Below the pieces are notes generated by a model. That model searched no databases. It saw only the letters and a list, made by a program, of their open reading frames with translations, and had not been told where the DNA came from. Positions 1-8,996 of a stretch of DNA of 64,000 nucleotides are shown here, in pieces. Position 1 is the first letter of the stretch; each line of letters begins with the position of its first letter. The translations under genes and the position numbers were made by a program. Location of the stretch: NCBI GenBank assembly GCA_947446575.1, contig CANFHC010000009.1:1-64000 (forward strand). The letters run 5' to 3'. The stretch is from Bacteriovoracaceae bacterium (GTDB taxonomy: Bacteria; Bdellovibrionota; Bacteriovoracia; Bacteriovoracales; Bacteriovoracaceae).

Positions 1-24
1 AGGCCCTCGTCAGGGCCTTTTTTT
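1..24 (+). terminator. Intrinsic terminator of a gene left of the window
   Basis: AGGCCCT (1-7) and AGGGCCT (12-18) pair around a CGTC loop and are followed by a T run to 24. The T run is on the plus strand, so it would end a plus-strand gene lying left of the window. The minus-strand gene at 23-763 stops at its edge and may use the same hairpin in the other direction. Confidence 0.75.
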
Positions 25-763
25 ATTGAGCGTAGATTAACATTCCGCCTTTTATTCGATTGATCACCTCTACACTGTAGCGAGGATCAAGTGCGGGACA
101 TCCCCAACTCCGCCCAATTTTACTCCCCGGCTGGACATAATCCGCGGGGTGAATAACAATTTCTCTACTTCTGGCATTTGAGTTTGTAATTGAAAGACCG
201 TCAAGCTTAAGTGAGTATCCATGACTACCTTCATATGTCTCAGCGGTTAAATAAAAACCCTGAGAGCTCTTTTCTGATCCAGGTTCGTTTGAAAATATAG
301 TTGCATACCCATCATAATCTGGATCAGAGTTTTTTCCGTGCGCCACTAAATAGCGATCGACTTGTCCTGATAGCATATCTATAAGATAAAATCTTTCCTT
401 AGAGTTGTGTTGAGAGAAATCAATCACACCCAAAGTTGATTTATTTTTAATTCTTGCTTTATTGGCATCAAAATAATTTATGGCCTTCGTAAGCAATGCA
501 CTTGGTACTTCATGATTAGGATCCAAGTGCGAATAAGAACTAGCATTTGAAGATGGTGGTATCAGTGTGCTGGGATCGCTTGGCGAACTAGTAGTACCTC
601 CAGAAGTTCCATCTACCGCCGGTATATCAGTAACAGAAGGATCTGTTACTGTCGGCATTTTCGCACCCGAAGCGAAAGCTTGATTAAAACTTACGAGTAA
701 TAATGTTGAAAAAAGAAATAGGCGAAAGCTTGACGCTTTCGCCGTGATAGTATTTTGCCTCAT
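23..763 (-). CDS. Exported murein L,D-transpeptidase (YkuD_2 type)
   Basis: Probable L,D-transpeptidase-type catalytic protein acting on peptidoglycan in the periplasm. An N-terminal signal peptide (about residues 1-31, ending in AFASG) is followed by a Pro/Ser/Thr-rich linker (about 35-75) and then the catalytic domain. The C-terminal block contains HPADY and GRSWGCPAL, the His and Cys signature of the YkuD_2 family, with the presumed nucleophile at Cys222. At 246 residues it is a normal length for the family. An AGGAG ribosome binding site about 8 nt upstream supports the ATG at 763. Family membership is clear from the motif; whether it makes 3-3 crosslinks, attaches proteins or remodels prey wall is not visible. 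Confidence 0.85.
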   Translation of the reverse strand: MRQNTITAKASSFRLFLFSTLLLVSFNQAFASGAKMPTVTDPSVTDIPAVDGTSGGTTSSPSDPSTLIPPSSNASSYSHLDPNHEVPSALLTKAINYFDANKARIKNKSTLGVIDFSQHNSKERFYLIDMLSGQVDRYLVAHGKNSDPDYDGYATIFSNEPGSEKSSQGFYLTAETYEGSHGYSLKLDGLSITNSNARSREIVIHPADYVQPGSKIGRSWGCPALDPRYSVEVINRIKGGMLIYAQ

Positions 764-1019
764 CCTGAAGCTCCTTTATTAAATTTTTAGTTTAAAAGAA
801 ACCAATCATTGATTTCATGATTACTCTAATTGCAGGGTACGTACCAACACGAATAGGGGGTAATTTGGCTTAAGCCACTGAATGGGACTAGCAGTTAGGA
901 AACAAATATTTTATAAGCAGTATCATATTGACGATTTTTAACGTCACCGATTTTTTTGCTTCTGCATAATTCGGAGATAAAATTACACCGAGAGAAATCA
1001 TCACTGAAATGAATACGTA

Positions 1020-1883
1020 TTATTTATTTTTGCGATTATATTCGCGAGTCTTGTTTAAGATCTCAAGTTGTTCTTTTGTCGATTTAGAAGAGGGGGCACT
1101 TTTAAGATCTTCATAATTGTTTTGATTGGTATCAGACTTCAAATATGCAGTGTCTAATTTAGTAACGTTTTGAGCTTGAGTATTAGTAGCATCAAGTTTT
1201 ACAGGATCAAGTAAACGAATTATATCAGGTAACATAAACTCTTTATATGAGTTCATTTCGCTATCTTTAATCTTTCTATCTTTATGCTCCATTCCTTTAT
1301 CAGATTTTACAATCACTGCGTGATCGCCTGGAACCATATCTTGTGGATGATCTCCTTCAATATGAACAGCTCCCTCTAGAAGTGCTACTTGAGTAACATC
1401 TCTACCTTCAATATTTAAAACATTGACCATAAGTTCAGTTCCTCTAATACCCATACTAACAAGTGGTGTTTTAATTTTTAATTGATCGGCATCGACAGAT
1501 TTCGATTTAACAAATGCGCGCCACTGTCCTTTAATAATATTAAACTGTGCATTGCGATCGTTTTTGGTTCTGTATTCCCAGTTTTCAACTTTAAAATCTG
1601 AATTGGGGCCCAGGGTTACAATGGTAAGGTCTACCATTTCTAAAACGACAAAACTTTTTTCCGACGTTTGAATGAGGTCATTGTTATAAACTTTAGAACC
1701 TTTTTTTAATTCGCGATCACCGATATTAACTTTACCGGTAAGTGCTTTGATTTTCCCAAGGTATTTAGGAATTAGGGTGGATGTTTTTGGATCGAAGGTC
1801 CAATCTTTGTCGTTTTCAGCGGCAAAGGTAGTAGTGGCGAAACTTAAAATAAAACAAGACATAAAAATAATTAAATTCTTCAT
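1020..1883 (-). CDS. Exported FecR-domain protein
   Basis: Exported protein with a Sec signal peptide (about residues 1-21, ending TTFAAE) and a FecR-type domain (about 50-150), recognised by the pattern GKVNIGDRELKKGSKVYNND, then a stretch resembling the FecR core (TPLVSMGIRGTELMVNV) and a later GAVHIEG strand. No transmembrane anchor or sigma-factor gene is nearby, so a FecI/FecR regulatory role is not supported; FecR-fold proteins also occur as periplasmic structural or binding domains. The C-terminal 60 residues are polar and look disordered. The gene follows the 322-residue exported protein by 24 nt. There is no Shine-Dalgarno, but a TATCAT hexamer ends 6 nt before the ATG, so it may also be made as a leaderless mRNA. 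Confidence 0.75.
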   Translation of the reverse strand: MKNLIIFMSCFILSFATTTFAAENDKDWTFDPKTSTLIPKYLGKIKALTGKVNIGDRELKKGSKVYNNDLIQTSEKSFVVLEMVDLTIVTLGPNSDFKVENWEYRTKNDRNAQFNIIKGQWRAFVKSKSVDADQLKIKTPLVSMGIRGTELMVNVLNIEGRDVTQVALLEGAVHIEGDHPQDMVPGDHAVIVKSDKGMEHKDRKIKDSEMNSYKEFMLPDIIRLLDPVKLDATNTQAQNVTKLDTAYLKSDTNQNNYEDLKSAPSSKSTKEQLEILNKTREYNRKNK

Positions 1884-1907
1884 CTAATCATGATAGATGA
1901 AATCAAA

Positions 1908-2876
1908 TTAAAATTCATTAAAATAAGAAACTGTGTCATTTCCATCTTCATTAATTATAAAATGTTGAATATTTGATGGCTTATATTTGTTTTTCAGTTC
2001 AATAAGCTTGTCTGGGTTCACTGGGCATAGGGCGTTTCCTTCCGAATCGATAAAGTTTCTTTTGACTAAGGCAGCTTTAAACTTAGCCTCACCTGACTTA
2101 CTCGCAAACTTACTACAATTAATACTTTCATCCATTGAGGCGTCTATGTAATTTCTAAAATCGATTGGGTTTTTTTCTACAACTTGCCACTTAGAATTCT
2201 CACAAGCGACATAGGGACCTAAATTTTGATCGGCACCAAGAATATCGTCTGACTTTAAGAGCATATGATTCCAGAATCTCATTCCATTAAAATTGGCCGA
2301 TAGGTCACCATATGAAAAGACACCTGTTGCTAATATATTTCCACCCAAAGCTGTTTTCTCTAAAAAGATCCCTTTCTTTAAAATCTTTTTAATGTCTTTT
2401 TCTTTTGAGTAATGTTCTTTGAAATAGGTAAAGCCCATACCAAACATATGTTCAAATTTATCAACGCCTATGATCTGGTCACCGATTTGAATAAGTGGAC
2501 TTAAAGCTAGGGGACTATTGGCTGCTTTTTTTCTACCTAACAAATACCCATTAGTTACAGTCCATTCACTATAAATTGATTCTTTAATTGGAAGAGCGTT
2601 CTTTGCAATTGTTTCTTTGTAGAGGATTTCTTGAACTAATTGACCTTTACTGTGATTTGCAAAATATTTTCTTAGTTCTGTGTAAAGTGTCTCTTCATTA
2701 CAATTAGATATTCTATTGGATTCATCAACAGCTGATTTTAAATAGTTATTGGCCAAAGTATTTACCGCGAAACTCGCGTCTATTAGATTGAGTGTCCTTG
2801 CTGTAAAGTTATCAGCTTCAGCAGCAATAACGAATTGAGCAGCCAATAGTAGGGGAAGAATAATTAATTTTTTCAT
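1908..2876 (-). CDS. Exported protein of unknown function
   Basis: I do not recognise this family. The 322-residue protein begins with a clear signal peptide (about 1-18, ending FVIAAEA). The middle contains a DKFEHMFGMGF segment, a Lys-Phe-Glu-His pattern in a possibly amphipathic helix, and four cysteines (C59, and three in the C-terminal half) that could pair in the periplasm. No membrane segments beyond the signal peptide. It lies 24 nt upstream of the FecR-domain gene in the same direction, so the two may be co-transcribed. No Shine-Dalgarno is visible; TACTAT ends 6 nt before the ATG. Confidence 0.7.
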   Translation of the reverse strand: MKKLIILPLLLAAQFVIAAEADNFTARTLNLIDASFAVNTLANNYLKSAVDESNRISNCNEETLYTELRKYFANHSKGQLVQEILYKETIAKNALPIKESIYSEWTVTNGYLLGRKKAANSPLALSPLIQIGDQIIGVDKFEHMFGMGFTYFKEHYSKEKDIKKILKKGIFLEKTALGGNILATGVFSYGDLSANFNGMRFWNHMLLKSDDILGADQNLGPYVACENSKWQVVEKNPIDFRNYIDASMDESINCSKFASKSGEAKFKAALVKRNFIDSEGNALCPVNPDKLIELKNKYKPSNIQHFIINEDGNDTVSYFNEF

Positions 2877-3023
2877 AGAGCAATAGTAGCAGGTCCAGAG
2901 TATTCCACTAGAGAGGCTGTAGAATGTTCACAGTTTTTTCAATATTTTGCTAGACAGTTGTGAGGGGAAAACTGTAAACTTATTTAGATTAAAAACTTTT
3001 CTCATTAAGTATAGGAGGTTCTC

Positions 3024-3074
3024 ATGATTACAAATTCATCATCAATGACAATCTCTCCTTTCGTTTACGCTTAA
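3024..3074 (+). CDS. Possible 16-residue leader peptide upstream of the ABC exporter
   Basis: A perfect AGGAGG (3013-3018) sits 5 nt before an ATG that opens a 16-codon frame, MITNSSSMTISPFVYA, ending at TAA 3072-3074. It is rich in Ser codons, including three consecutive TCA. It lies about 110 nt before the ABC transporter gene, which itself has no good ribosome binding site, and a hairpin (3129-3147) lies between them. This is the arrangement of a regulatory leader peptide, but conservation cannot be judged here. Confidence 0.4.
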   Translation: MITNSSSMTISPFVYA

Positions 3075-3128
3075 AACAGCTCTAGAGATTATTAAACCCT
3101 TATACCATTTATGACTTACTAATTTTAC

Positions 3129-3147
3129 AATAATCAATCTGATTATT
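3129..3147 (+). promoter_or_regulatory. Hairpin just before the ABC exporter gene
   Basis: AATAATCA (3129-3136) and TGATTATT (3140-3147) form a perfect 8-bp inverted repeat with a 3-nt loop. There is no T run, so it is not a terminator. It lies immediately before all the candidate starts of the exporter (3151, 3160, 3187) and could control access to them, or be an operator. Confidence 0.35.
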
Positions 3148-3186
3148 TGCTTGGATTATATGATTTTTTTTAAACAATTTTTCTTC

Positions 3187-6100
3187 ATGGAGGCTTCTCC
3201 TCTTATAAAAAAAGGGAAGACTCAAGCAATAGTTGAGAGCGATATGCTCGCGTTGCCTGCTCACTTGGACCCACGATCTAAGACTTTTCCAGAAAGTGAG
3301 TTGGTCTGGAGTAGTCCTCGTGCGCACTTATGGTCGATAATAAAAATATCAAAATCAGAATTGCATCCGGCCTATAGTTGGTATTTTCTCTCCGCCCTAT
3401 TTTCGCTATCAACTCCAATTCTTGTTAATCGTTTTGTCACAATGATTAGTCATGGAATTACAAAAGTGAATTTAGTTGAATCACTTAGCACTGGTGTGCT
3501 GCTTGGATTTTGCGGCTTTATGACGGGCTTTTGTTTACAACATTATTTTGTACACGCTTTAGGTGCTTATCAGATAGTCACCAATATTTTAAACAAAATA
3601 CTTTTTTCCCACAGCTTGAAATTAAGCATGAAGGCCCGTGGAAGAAATCAAGTTGGAGATGTTGTAAATTATATGAGCAGTGATAGTGATGCTATCGCTG
3701 ATTTTACTTTTGTTTTTGGCGATCTAGCTTCCAATATATTTATGATTATTGGTGTTGTTAGTATGCTTTTTTATTTTCTAGGACTCTCTGCCCTTGCGGC
3801 CTTAATTGCTTTTTTCTCATTAGCACCGCTAACTCGTTATGTGGCCACACGTTTTACAACTCTTGAAGAAGAAATGATGTCTCACCGAGATAAAAGAATC
3901 ACTCTTATGACTCAGGCCTTGAATGCTATTCGATTGGTGAAGTATTTTGCTTGGGAGAAAAGTGTAGAAAAAGAAGTCATGGATATAAGAGATAAAGAAC
4001 TCTTAAGTCGAAAACGATTGGCCCGATCAGAAGTTCTCTCCGGTTTAGGTTACATGACGGTTTCGACAGTGGTGCTTTTTATTGCCTTAGCAACACACGC
4101 TCTTCGGCATAAACCAATTGACGCTGCTTTAATTTTTACCTGTGTTTCGCTTTTTGGATTAATTGAAGGTCCATTTGGTGATTTGTCCCATTTAATTTCT
4201 AGGTTTACTAATGGGTATGTTGGAGCGGGAAGACTTATAAAATTCTTAAAAGAAGAAACGAGAGACAATACGGATTTGCCAATTAATAAGAATGGGATAT
4301 CTGCAGGATTAGAACTCAAAAATGTGTCTGCTTATTTTTTGGAGCCAGAAAGTCCAGTATTAACCAATATTAATTTTAAAGTAAATCCTGGAGAGTCATT
4401 GGCCATTGTGGGTCCAGTGGGCAGTGGAAAAAGTGCACTTCTTTATACCATTTTGAATGAGATAAAACTCTCAGCTGGAAGTATTGTATTTAGCACTAAT
4501 CAAAGACCTAAAATGGCCTATCTTCCTCAAGAAGCCTATATCATTAATTCGACAATGCTCGAAAATATTGTTTTTGGTGAAGACGCTTCTTCTGACGAAA
4601 TCAATCAGGCCATTCTCATGTCTTGCATGGAAAAAGATTTATTAAATTTTAAAGGTGGACTAAAAACTGAAATTGGAGAAAAGGGAGTAAATCTCTCTGG
4701 TGGACAAAAACAACGAGTAGGTCTAGCAAGAGCATTCCTCAGCAACCCAGATCTCATATTATTAGATGATCCACTTTCAGCAGTTGATCACGATACTGAA
4801 AAAAGTTTATGTGAGCGATTAATTTTTGGAGGGTGGAGCCAAAAAACGAGAATCGTTGTTACTCACAGATTAGAGCATCTTCATCTTTTTGATAAAATAC
4901 TTTTTTTACAAGAAGGGAAAGTGTTAGCTCTCGGTAATTTTGGGGACGTTTTAAAATCTTCCAAAGAATTTAACGAGTTTTATGCCGAACATACTAGGAA
5001 TAATGGCCATGCCAAAAAAGATGAAATTCTTATCATTGAAAATACAGAAAAAGAAAAGGCTTCTCTTGTAGACGGTGGAAGAATTACTGAGGATGAAGAT
5101 CGAGAAGTTGGAGCCGTTAAAAAAACAATTTATTTTGATTATTTAAAATCACTCGGAGGATCTAATTCCAAAACAAGTCCGTGGATATTATTCCTTCTTA
5201 TTTTTGGTGCTCTCTTTGTTGCTGTTGCTCCTTTAATTCAAAGAGCGTGGCTTTCTTATTTTTCATCACATCAAGAAAGTTGGAAGTCGATTACGGCCAT
5301 TGGTATTTATGGAATTATTGGAATCGTGGTTTTAATTTTAAGTTTACTAAATAATTTTTTCTGGCTTGACCGAGGAATTAAAGCGGGAAAAAGCATGCAC
5401 GATAAAATGCTTAGAAGTGTTTTAAAGGCACCTGTACGCTTTTTTGATTCAACTCCTGTGGGACGAATTATTCAGCGGTTTTCAAGAGACGTTGAATCTG
5501 TAGATGTTTATTTACAATGGAGTTTTGTGAGTGTTGTGAATTGTCTTCTGCAAGTTGCGGTCTCGGTAATTCTTATTTTAACTTTAGTTCCTCTGATGAT
5601 CGTGATTATTGTCCCTGTTCTCTACGCTTATTTTGTGATTCAAAAAAATTACAGAAATCCAGCTCGAGAAGCCAAACGTTTTGATAGTGTCGCTCGCTCT
5701 CCACGTTACTCGCATTTTAAAGAAACACTACAAGGCTTAGTCGTCATTAGAAGTTTTTCTAAAGAAGCTTGGTTTGTAGAGAGCTTTTATGACAAGTTAA
5801 AAGAAAGTCAGAGAATGTTTTACTCCCACTATATGTTAAATAGATGGTTTTCATCTCGCATACCATTGATTGGGGGAATTATATCTATGGCAACAGCAGT
5901 TGGAATCACAATGTCTGCTTATTACGGATTAATGAATGCTGGGACTGCGGGACTAGTGACGTTGTACTCTCTTTCCTTCTGGGGATACCTTAATTGGGGA
6001 GTGCGTATGTTTGCTGATATTGAAACGCGTATGACTTCAATTGAGCGCTTAAAGTATTTTGCGAATATTCCACCAGAAATGGATGTGATAAAACCTTTGA

Positions 6101-6816
6101 TTCAAGCATTGCCTGTTGAATGGCCTTCAAAAGGTGATCTCGTCGCAAAAGATATAACAGTTCGTTATGCTCCTCATTTACCACTGGTTTTAAAGGGAAT
6201 AAGTTTTAGAATTCCTGCTGGCTCGAAAGTAGGAATAATTGGAAGAACAGGTTCAGGAAAAAGCACCCTTTTTCAAACGCTTTTTCGTTTTATTGAATTG
6301 GAGGCAGGTATTTTATTAATTGATGATATCGACATTGCCACAATTCCGCTTGAGCGCTTACGAAAAAGCATGGCCATTATTCCTCAAGATCCTACTCTCT
6401 TTATGGGAACGATTCGAAATAATCTTGACCGATACAATGAATATAGTGAGGAGCAAATCAATAAGGTTTTAAGGCAGTCGGGCCTTTGGAGTATGATTAG
6501 CTCAATTCCTGAAGGGATCAATGCAGAAGTTATTGAAGGTGGACATAATTTTAGCCAAGGACAAAGACAATTATTATGTTTGGCTCGCGCCCTTTTAATG
6601 AATGCAAAAATTATTATTTTGGATGAAGCAACGGCCAGTGTTGATGTACAAACAGATGCTCTTCTTCAAAAAGTCATTAGAAAAGAATTAAAAGGTGTAA
6701 CGATGTTAATCATTGCTCATCGTTTGGGAACAGTTAGTGATTGTGATCAAATTATAGAGATTGTTAATGGCGAATCAAAAGTTATAAAGGAATTTCATAT
6801 AGACCTCATTTCATAA
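3187..6816 (+). CDS. Full-length ABC exporter, ABCC/MRP-like (TMD-NBD-TMD-NBD)
   Basis: About 1209 residues carrying two membrane domains and two ATPase domains in one chain. NBD1 has Walker A GPVGSGKS, the signature LSGGQKQR and Walker B LLLDDPLSAVD, where Asp replaces the catalytic Glu. NBD2 has GRTGSGKST, a degenerate signature FSQGQRQL and a normal ILDEATASVD. This asymmetry, the GEKGVNLSGG block, FFDSTPVGR in TMD2 and IPQDPTLFMGTIR in NBD2 are hallmarks of the ABCC (MRP/CFTR) subfamily. There is no TMD0. It probably exports amphipathic or conjugated compounds across the inner membrane; the substrate is unknown. Start is uncertain: TTG 3151, ATG 3160 and ATG 3187 all lack a Shine-Dalgarno; 3187 is chosen because the residues before it are just a Phe-rich run. 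Its end overlaps the convergent gene by 11 nt. Confidence 0.9.
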   Translation: MEASPLIKKGKTQAIVESDMLALPAHLDPRSKTFPESELVWSSPRAHLWSIIKISKSELHPAYSWYFLSALFSLSTPILVNRFVTMISHGITKVNLVESLSTGVLLGFCGFMTGFCLQHYFVHALGAYQIVTNILNKILFSHSLKLSMKARGRNQVGDVVNYMSSDSDAIADFTFVFGDLASNIFMIIGVVSMLFYFLGLSALAALIAFFSLAPLTRYVATRFTTLEEEMMSHRDKRITLMTQALNAIRLVKYFAWEKSVEKEVMDIRDKELLSRKRLARSEVLSGLGYMTVSTVVLFIALATHALRHKPIDAALIFTCVSLFGLIEGPFGDLSHLISRFTNGYVGAGRLIKFLKEETRDNTDLPINKNGISAGLELKNVSAYFLEPESPVLTNINFKVNPGESLAIVGPVGSGKSALLYTILNEIKLSAGSIVFSTNQRPKMAYLPQEAYIINSTMLENIVFGEDASSDEINQAILMSCMEKDLLNFKGGLKTEIGEKGVNLSGGQKQRVGLARAFLSNPDLILLDDPLSAVDHDTEKSLCERLIFGGWSQKTRIVVTHRLEHLHLFDKILFLQEGKVLALGNFGDVLKSSKEFNEFYAEHTRNNGHAKKDEILIIENTEKEKASLVDGGRITEDEDREVGAVKKTIYFDYLKSLGGSNSKTSPWILFLLIFGALFVAVAPLIQRAWLSYFSSHQESWKSITAIGIYGIIGIVVLILSLLNNFFWLDRGIKAGKSMHDKMLRSVLKAPVRFFDSTPVGRIIQRFSRDVESVDVYLQWSFVSVVNCLLQVAVSVILILTLVPLMIVIIVPVLYAYFVIQKNYRNPAREAKRFDSVARSPRYSHFKETLQGLVVIRSFSKEAWFVESFYDKLKESQRMFYSHYMLNRWFSSRIPLIGGIISMATAVGITMSAYYGLMNAGTAGLVTLYSLSFWGYLNWGVRMFADIETRMTSIERLKYFANIPPEMDVIKPLIQALPVEWPSKGDLVAKDITVRYAPHLPLVLKGISFRIPAGSKVGIIGRTGSGKSTLFQTLFRFIELEAGILLIDDIDIATIPLERLRKSMAIIPQDPTLFMGTIRNNLDRYNEYSEEQINKVLRQSGLWSMISSIPEGINAEVIEGGHNFSQGQRQLLCLARALLMNAKIIILDEATASVDVQTDALLQKVIRKELKGVTMLIIAHRLGTVSDCDQIIEIVNGESKVIKEFHIDLIS

Positions 6817-7309
6817 TGAGTTCTTTTGCTCCAACAATTCCGAAAATGGGAACTTTATTTGCCACGGCCAAGATTTCTGAAATTTTTCTTCCATCTTTAA
6901 AAAATCCCCAATCGGATTTATCTTTTGCCAAATGCATTTCGTAACTTTTCCTTCTTCCAGTTAAAATATTGCTTAATGTTTCAATGGTAATCATTCCACC
7001 TAGGTCTTCATTAAAATTACTGGTTGAAATTTTAGCAAAGTTTTTAAAGCGGAAACCTTCTTGAATAAATGTATTCATGGCAAGTGCATCACGGTGGTCT
7101 AATTTTCCATTGGAGTAGGAATCTATAAAAAATGCAGTTAACGAATTTGTTTCATCATTGGCATCAACGACTAGATTGTATGTATTATTATCAACATCTG
7201 TTTTAACAGTTGCTAAAATAAACTCTGCCGCATTTGTCTTAGGAGCACAGAGAAACAGGAGGAAAGAAAGCAAAAACGAAAATGAAAGAAGCTTATTTTT
7301 GACAGACAT
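6806..7309 (-). CDS. Small exported protein of unknown function
   Basis: Unrecognised 167-residue protein with a signal peptide (about 1-28, KTNAAEF). The mature part contains an FIDSYSNGKLDHRDAL stretch that resembles an EF-hand-like or dockerin-like Asp/Asn/Gly loop (Asp-x-Tyr-x-Asn-Gly), but a single such loop does not prove calcium binding. An AGGAG 5 nt before the ATG supports the start. It converges on the ABC exporter with an 11-nt overlap of the two stop regions and has no same-strand neighbour, so it is probably a single-gene transcript. Confidence 0.65.
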   Translation of the reverse strand: MSVKNKLLSFSFLLSFLLFLCAPKTNAAEFILATVKTDVDNNTYNLVVDANDETNSLTAFFIDSYSNGKLDHRDALAMNTFIQEGFRFKNFAKISTSNFNEDLGGMITIETLSNILTGRRKSYEMHLAKDKSDWGFFKDGRKISEILAVANKVPIFGIVGAKELIMK

Positions 7310-7454
7310 TTATTCTCCTAGAGAAATGAAGAAGGCCTGTCAGGGTTTAACCAAATTTATCATTATTTGAATAATACATAAAAATTATTAGAAAAATAAC
7401 TTGAAAGAATGCCATAACACTTTGAAATGCTAATGAGAGAACTTTTTAGCTGAC

Positions 7455-7483
7455 TTGTAAACGATAGAAAATCCTTAAATAAT
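7455..7483 (+). promoter_or_regulatory. Promoter of the phospholipase D-like gene, leaderless
   Basis: TTGTAA (7455-7460) and AATAAT (7478-7483) are separated by 17 nt, matching 4/6 and 5/6 of the housekeeping consensus. The -10 box ends 6 nt before the ATG at 7490, so transcription would begin at the start codon itself. There is no Shine-Dalgarno. Confidence 0.55.
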
Positions 7484-7489
7484 AGAATG

Positions 7490-8992
7490 ATGAAAATATC
7501 AATTATATTATTGTTCACTCTAATATCATCCACAGTATTTGCTCAAGCAGAGTCAGATGTTTACCCATACCGGACGACAACGGTCGGCGATGATAATGCC
7601 ATGAGAGTTATCAATAATGGCAGTGCTGCCCTTTATGCTCGCATCGATATGATTAGAAGGGCAAAGTCCTCTATTGATATGGAATATTTTATTTTTAATC
7701 CAGACACCGCTGGAAAACTCGTAATGCAAGAATTAGCCGCAGCTGCCAAAAGAGGAGTCAAGGTACGAATCCTTGTTGATAAATCGATGGCCGTTTTTGC
7801 TCTCGATGAACATTACGCAAAAGTTTTAAAAGAAGTTGGAGTTGATGTAAAATATTATAATGCTTCACCTGCCGCTAAAATTTCTTCTGTTCAATTTCGC
7901 AATCACAGAAAACTCATTGTGCGTGATGGAGAAGAGGCGATTACTGGTGGCCGAAATATTGCGGATGAATATTTTAATTTATCAACGAGCTTTAATTTCC
8001 TAGATAGAGACGCTTCAGTTGAAGGCGCACCTGTTAAAGCAATGGCCGAAACTTTTGACCGATATTGGGGATCAGCAATTGTGGAAACTCCCGCAGTTGT
8101 AAGTCCACCAACTAAATCAATTTCCGGCGATGCAAAAATGGCCGGTCGAGATGAAGCTTATTACAAAACTCAGTTGAGTGAATACAATAAAAAATCTAAG
8201 CTTGCAGCAGATGCAATGATACAAACACCAGAGCAAAAAAAGGTCTTAGAATTTTTAACAAGCATTGGAGCACAAGAATTAGAAAAAAATAAAAAATATA
8301 ATTGTCCGGAAGTCTCGTTTGCAACTGATCGTGAAGGGGCAAGTTTTAAAGAGCGACTGCAGTCAAAAAATTATAATGAAAATTATCGATTACTAAGAAA
8401 AGAAATTGCTAAATGGATGGATACAAAAATTAAAGATGAAGTGATTTTGGATTCTCCTTATTTTTTAGATAATGCCAACAGTGAAGAAATGGCAGAAAAA
8501 TTATTGGCATCAAATAAAAAAATAAAAATTTTTACCAATAGTCTAGCTTCTACGGATGCCGTTTATGTTTCAACGGTATTTGCTGACACTGCCAAAAAAT
8601 ACACGCCGAATGATAATTTCAGTGCCAATATCTATAAGGGAAATTTTTCAGGTGAATCTGAACTTTATAGTGATGAAATAAGAAATTCAACATGGGGTAC
8701 ACATTCTAAGACGATAGTTTTTAGTAAAGATTCATTTATGATAGGAACTTATAATATCGATAACCGCTCTAATTTTTACAATACAGAAATGGCCATTTTT
8801 TGTAGTGGAAGTCCGGAATTGACTAAAGATGTAACTGATAATATTGATAAAAGAATGAGTAATAGTTTTCATTTAAATCACGAGGGCTTGCCTGATGATT
8901 GCTCTTCGATTTTAACAGGGGCCTCACCGATGAAGAAGGTGCTTTATTATTTAATAAAAATTCCTAGTCATCTTTTGCAATTTTTATTGTAG
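7490..8992 (+). CDS. Exported phospholipase D-like protein
   Basis: About 500 residues with a signal peptide (about 1-18, STVFAQAE) and two PLD-type HKD motifs. The first is canonical: H139-R-K141-L-I-V-R-D146 followed by GGRN. The second reads H405-S-K407 and then GTYN, but the Asp expected at position 412 is Ser; the nearest Asp is two residues later. Family members include cardiolipin synthases, phospholipases and nucleases; the ClsC-like spacing (NIDNRSNFYNTE after the second motif) suggests a phosphatidyl-transfer or phospholipase role in the periplasm, with reaction unproven. An Ala/Lys-rich insertion (about 205-290) separates the halves. Two adjacent ATGs exist (7487, 7490); the second is chosen because a -10 box ends 6 nt before it. 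Confidence 0.8.
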   Translation: MKISIILLFTLISSTVFAQAESDVYPYRTTTVGDDNAMRVINNGSAALYARIDMIRRAKSSIDMEYFIFNPDTAGKLVMQELAAAAKRGVKVRILVDKSMAVFALDEHYAKVLKEVGVDVKYYNASPAAKISSVQFRNHRKLIVRDGEEAITGGRNIADEYFNLSTSFNFLDRDASVEGAPVKAMAETFDRYWGSAIVETPAVVSPPTKSISGDAKMAGRDEAYYKTQLSEYNKKSKLAADAMIQTPEQKKVLEFLTSIGAQELEKNKKYNCPEVSFATDREGASFKERLQSKNYNENYRLLRKEIAKWMDTKIKDEVILDSPYFLDNANSEEMAEKLLASNKKIKIFTNSLASTDAVYVSTVFADTAKKYTPNDNFSANIYKGNFSGESELYSDEIRNSTWGTHSKTIVFSKDSFMIGTYNIDNRSNFYNTEMAIFCSGSPELTKDVTDNIDKRMSNSFHLNHEGLPDDCSSILTGASPMKKVLYYLIKIPSHLLQFLL

Positions 8993-8996
8993 TTCT

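Noticed and set aside
895-1010. Protein-like minus-strand frame (SELCRSKKIGDVKNRQYD) between the FecR and L,D-transpeptidase genes
   Set aside because: No start codon; another frame of the same DNA looks like a signal peptide, so the evidence for any one frame is too weak to call a remnant.
2949-2975. ACAGTT...AACTGT inverted repeat upstream of the exporter leader
   Set aside because: Only 6 bp with a 10-nt loop; expected by chance in AT-rich spacer of this length.
3109-3327. 72-codon minus-strand frame over the start of the ABC exporter
   Set aside because: No ribosome binding site, no recognisable domain; most of it is antisense to the exporter's coding region.
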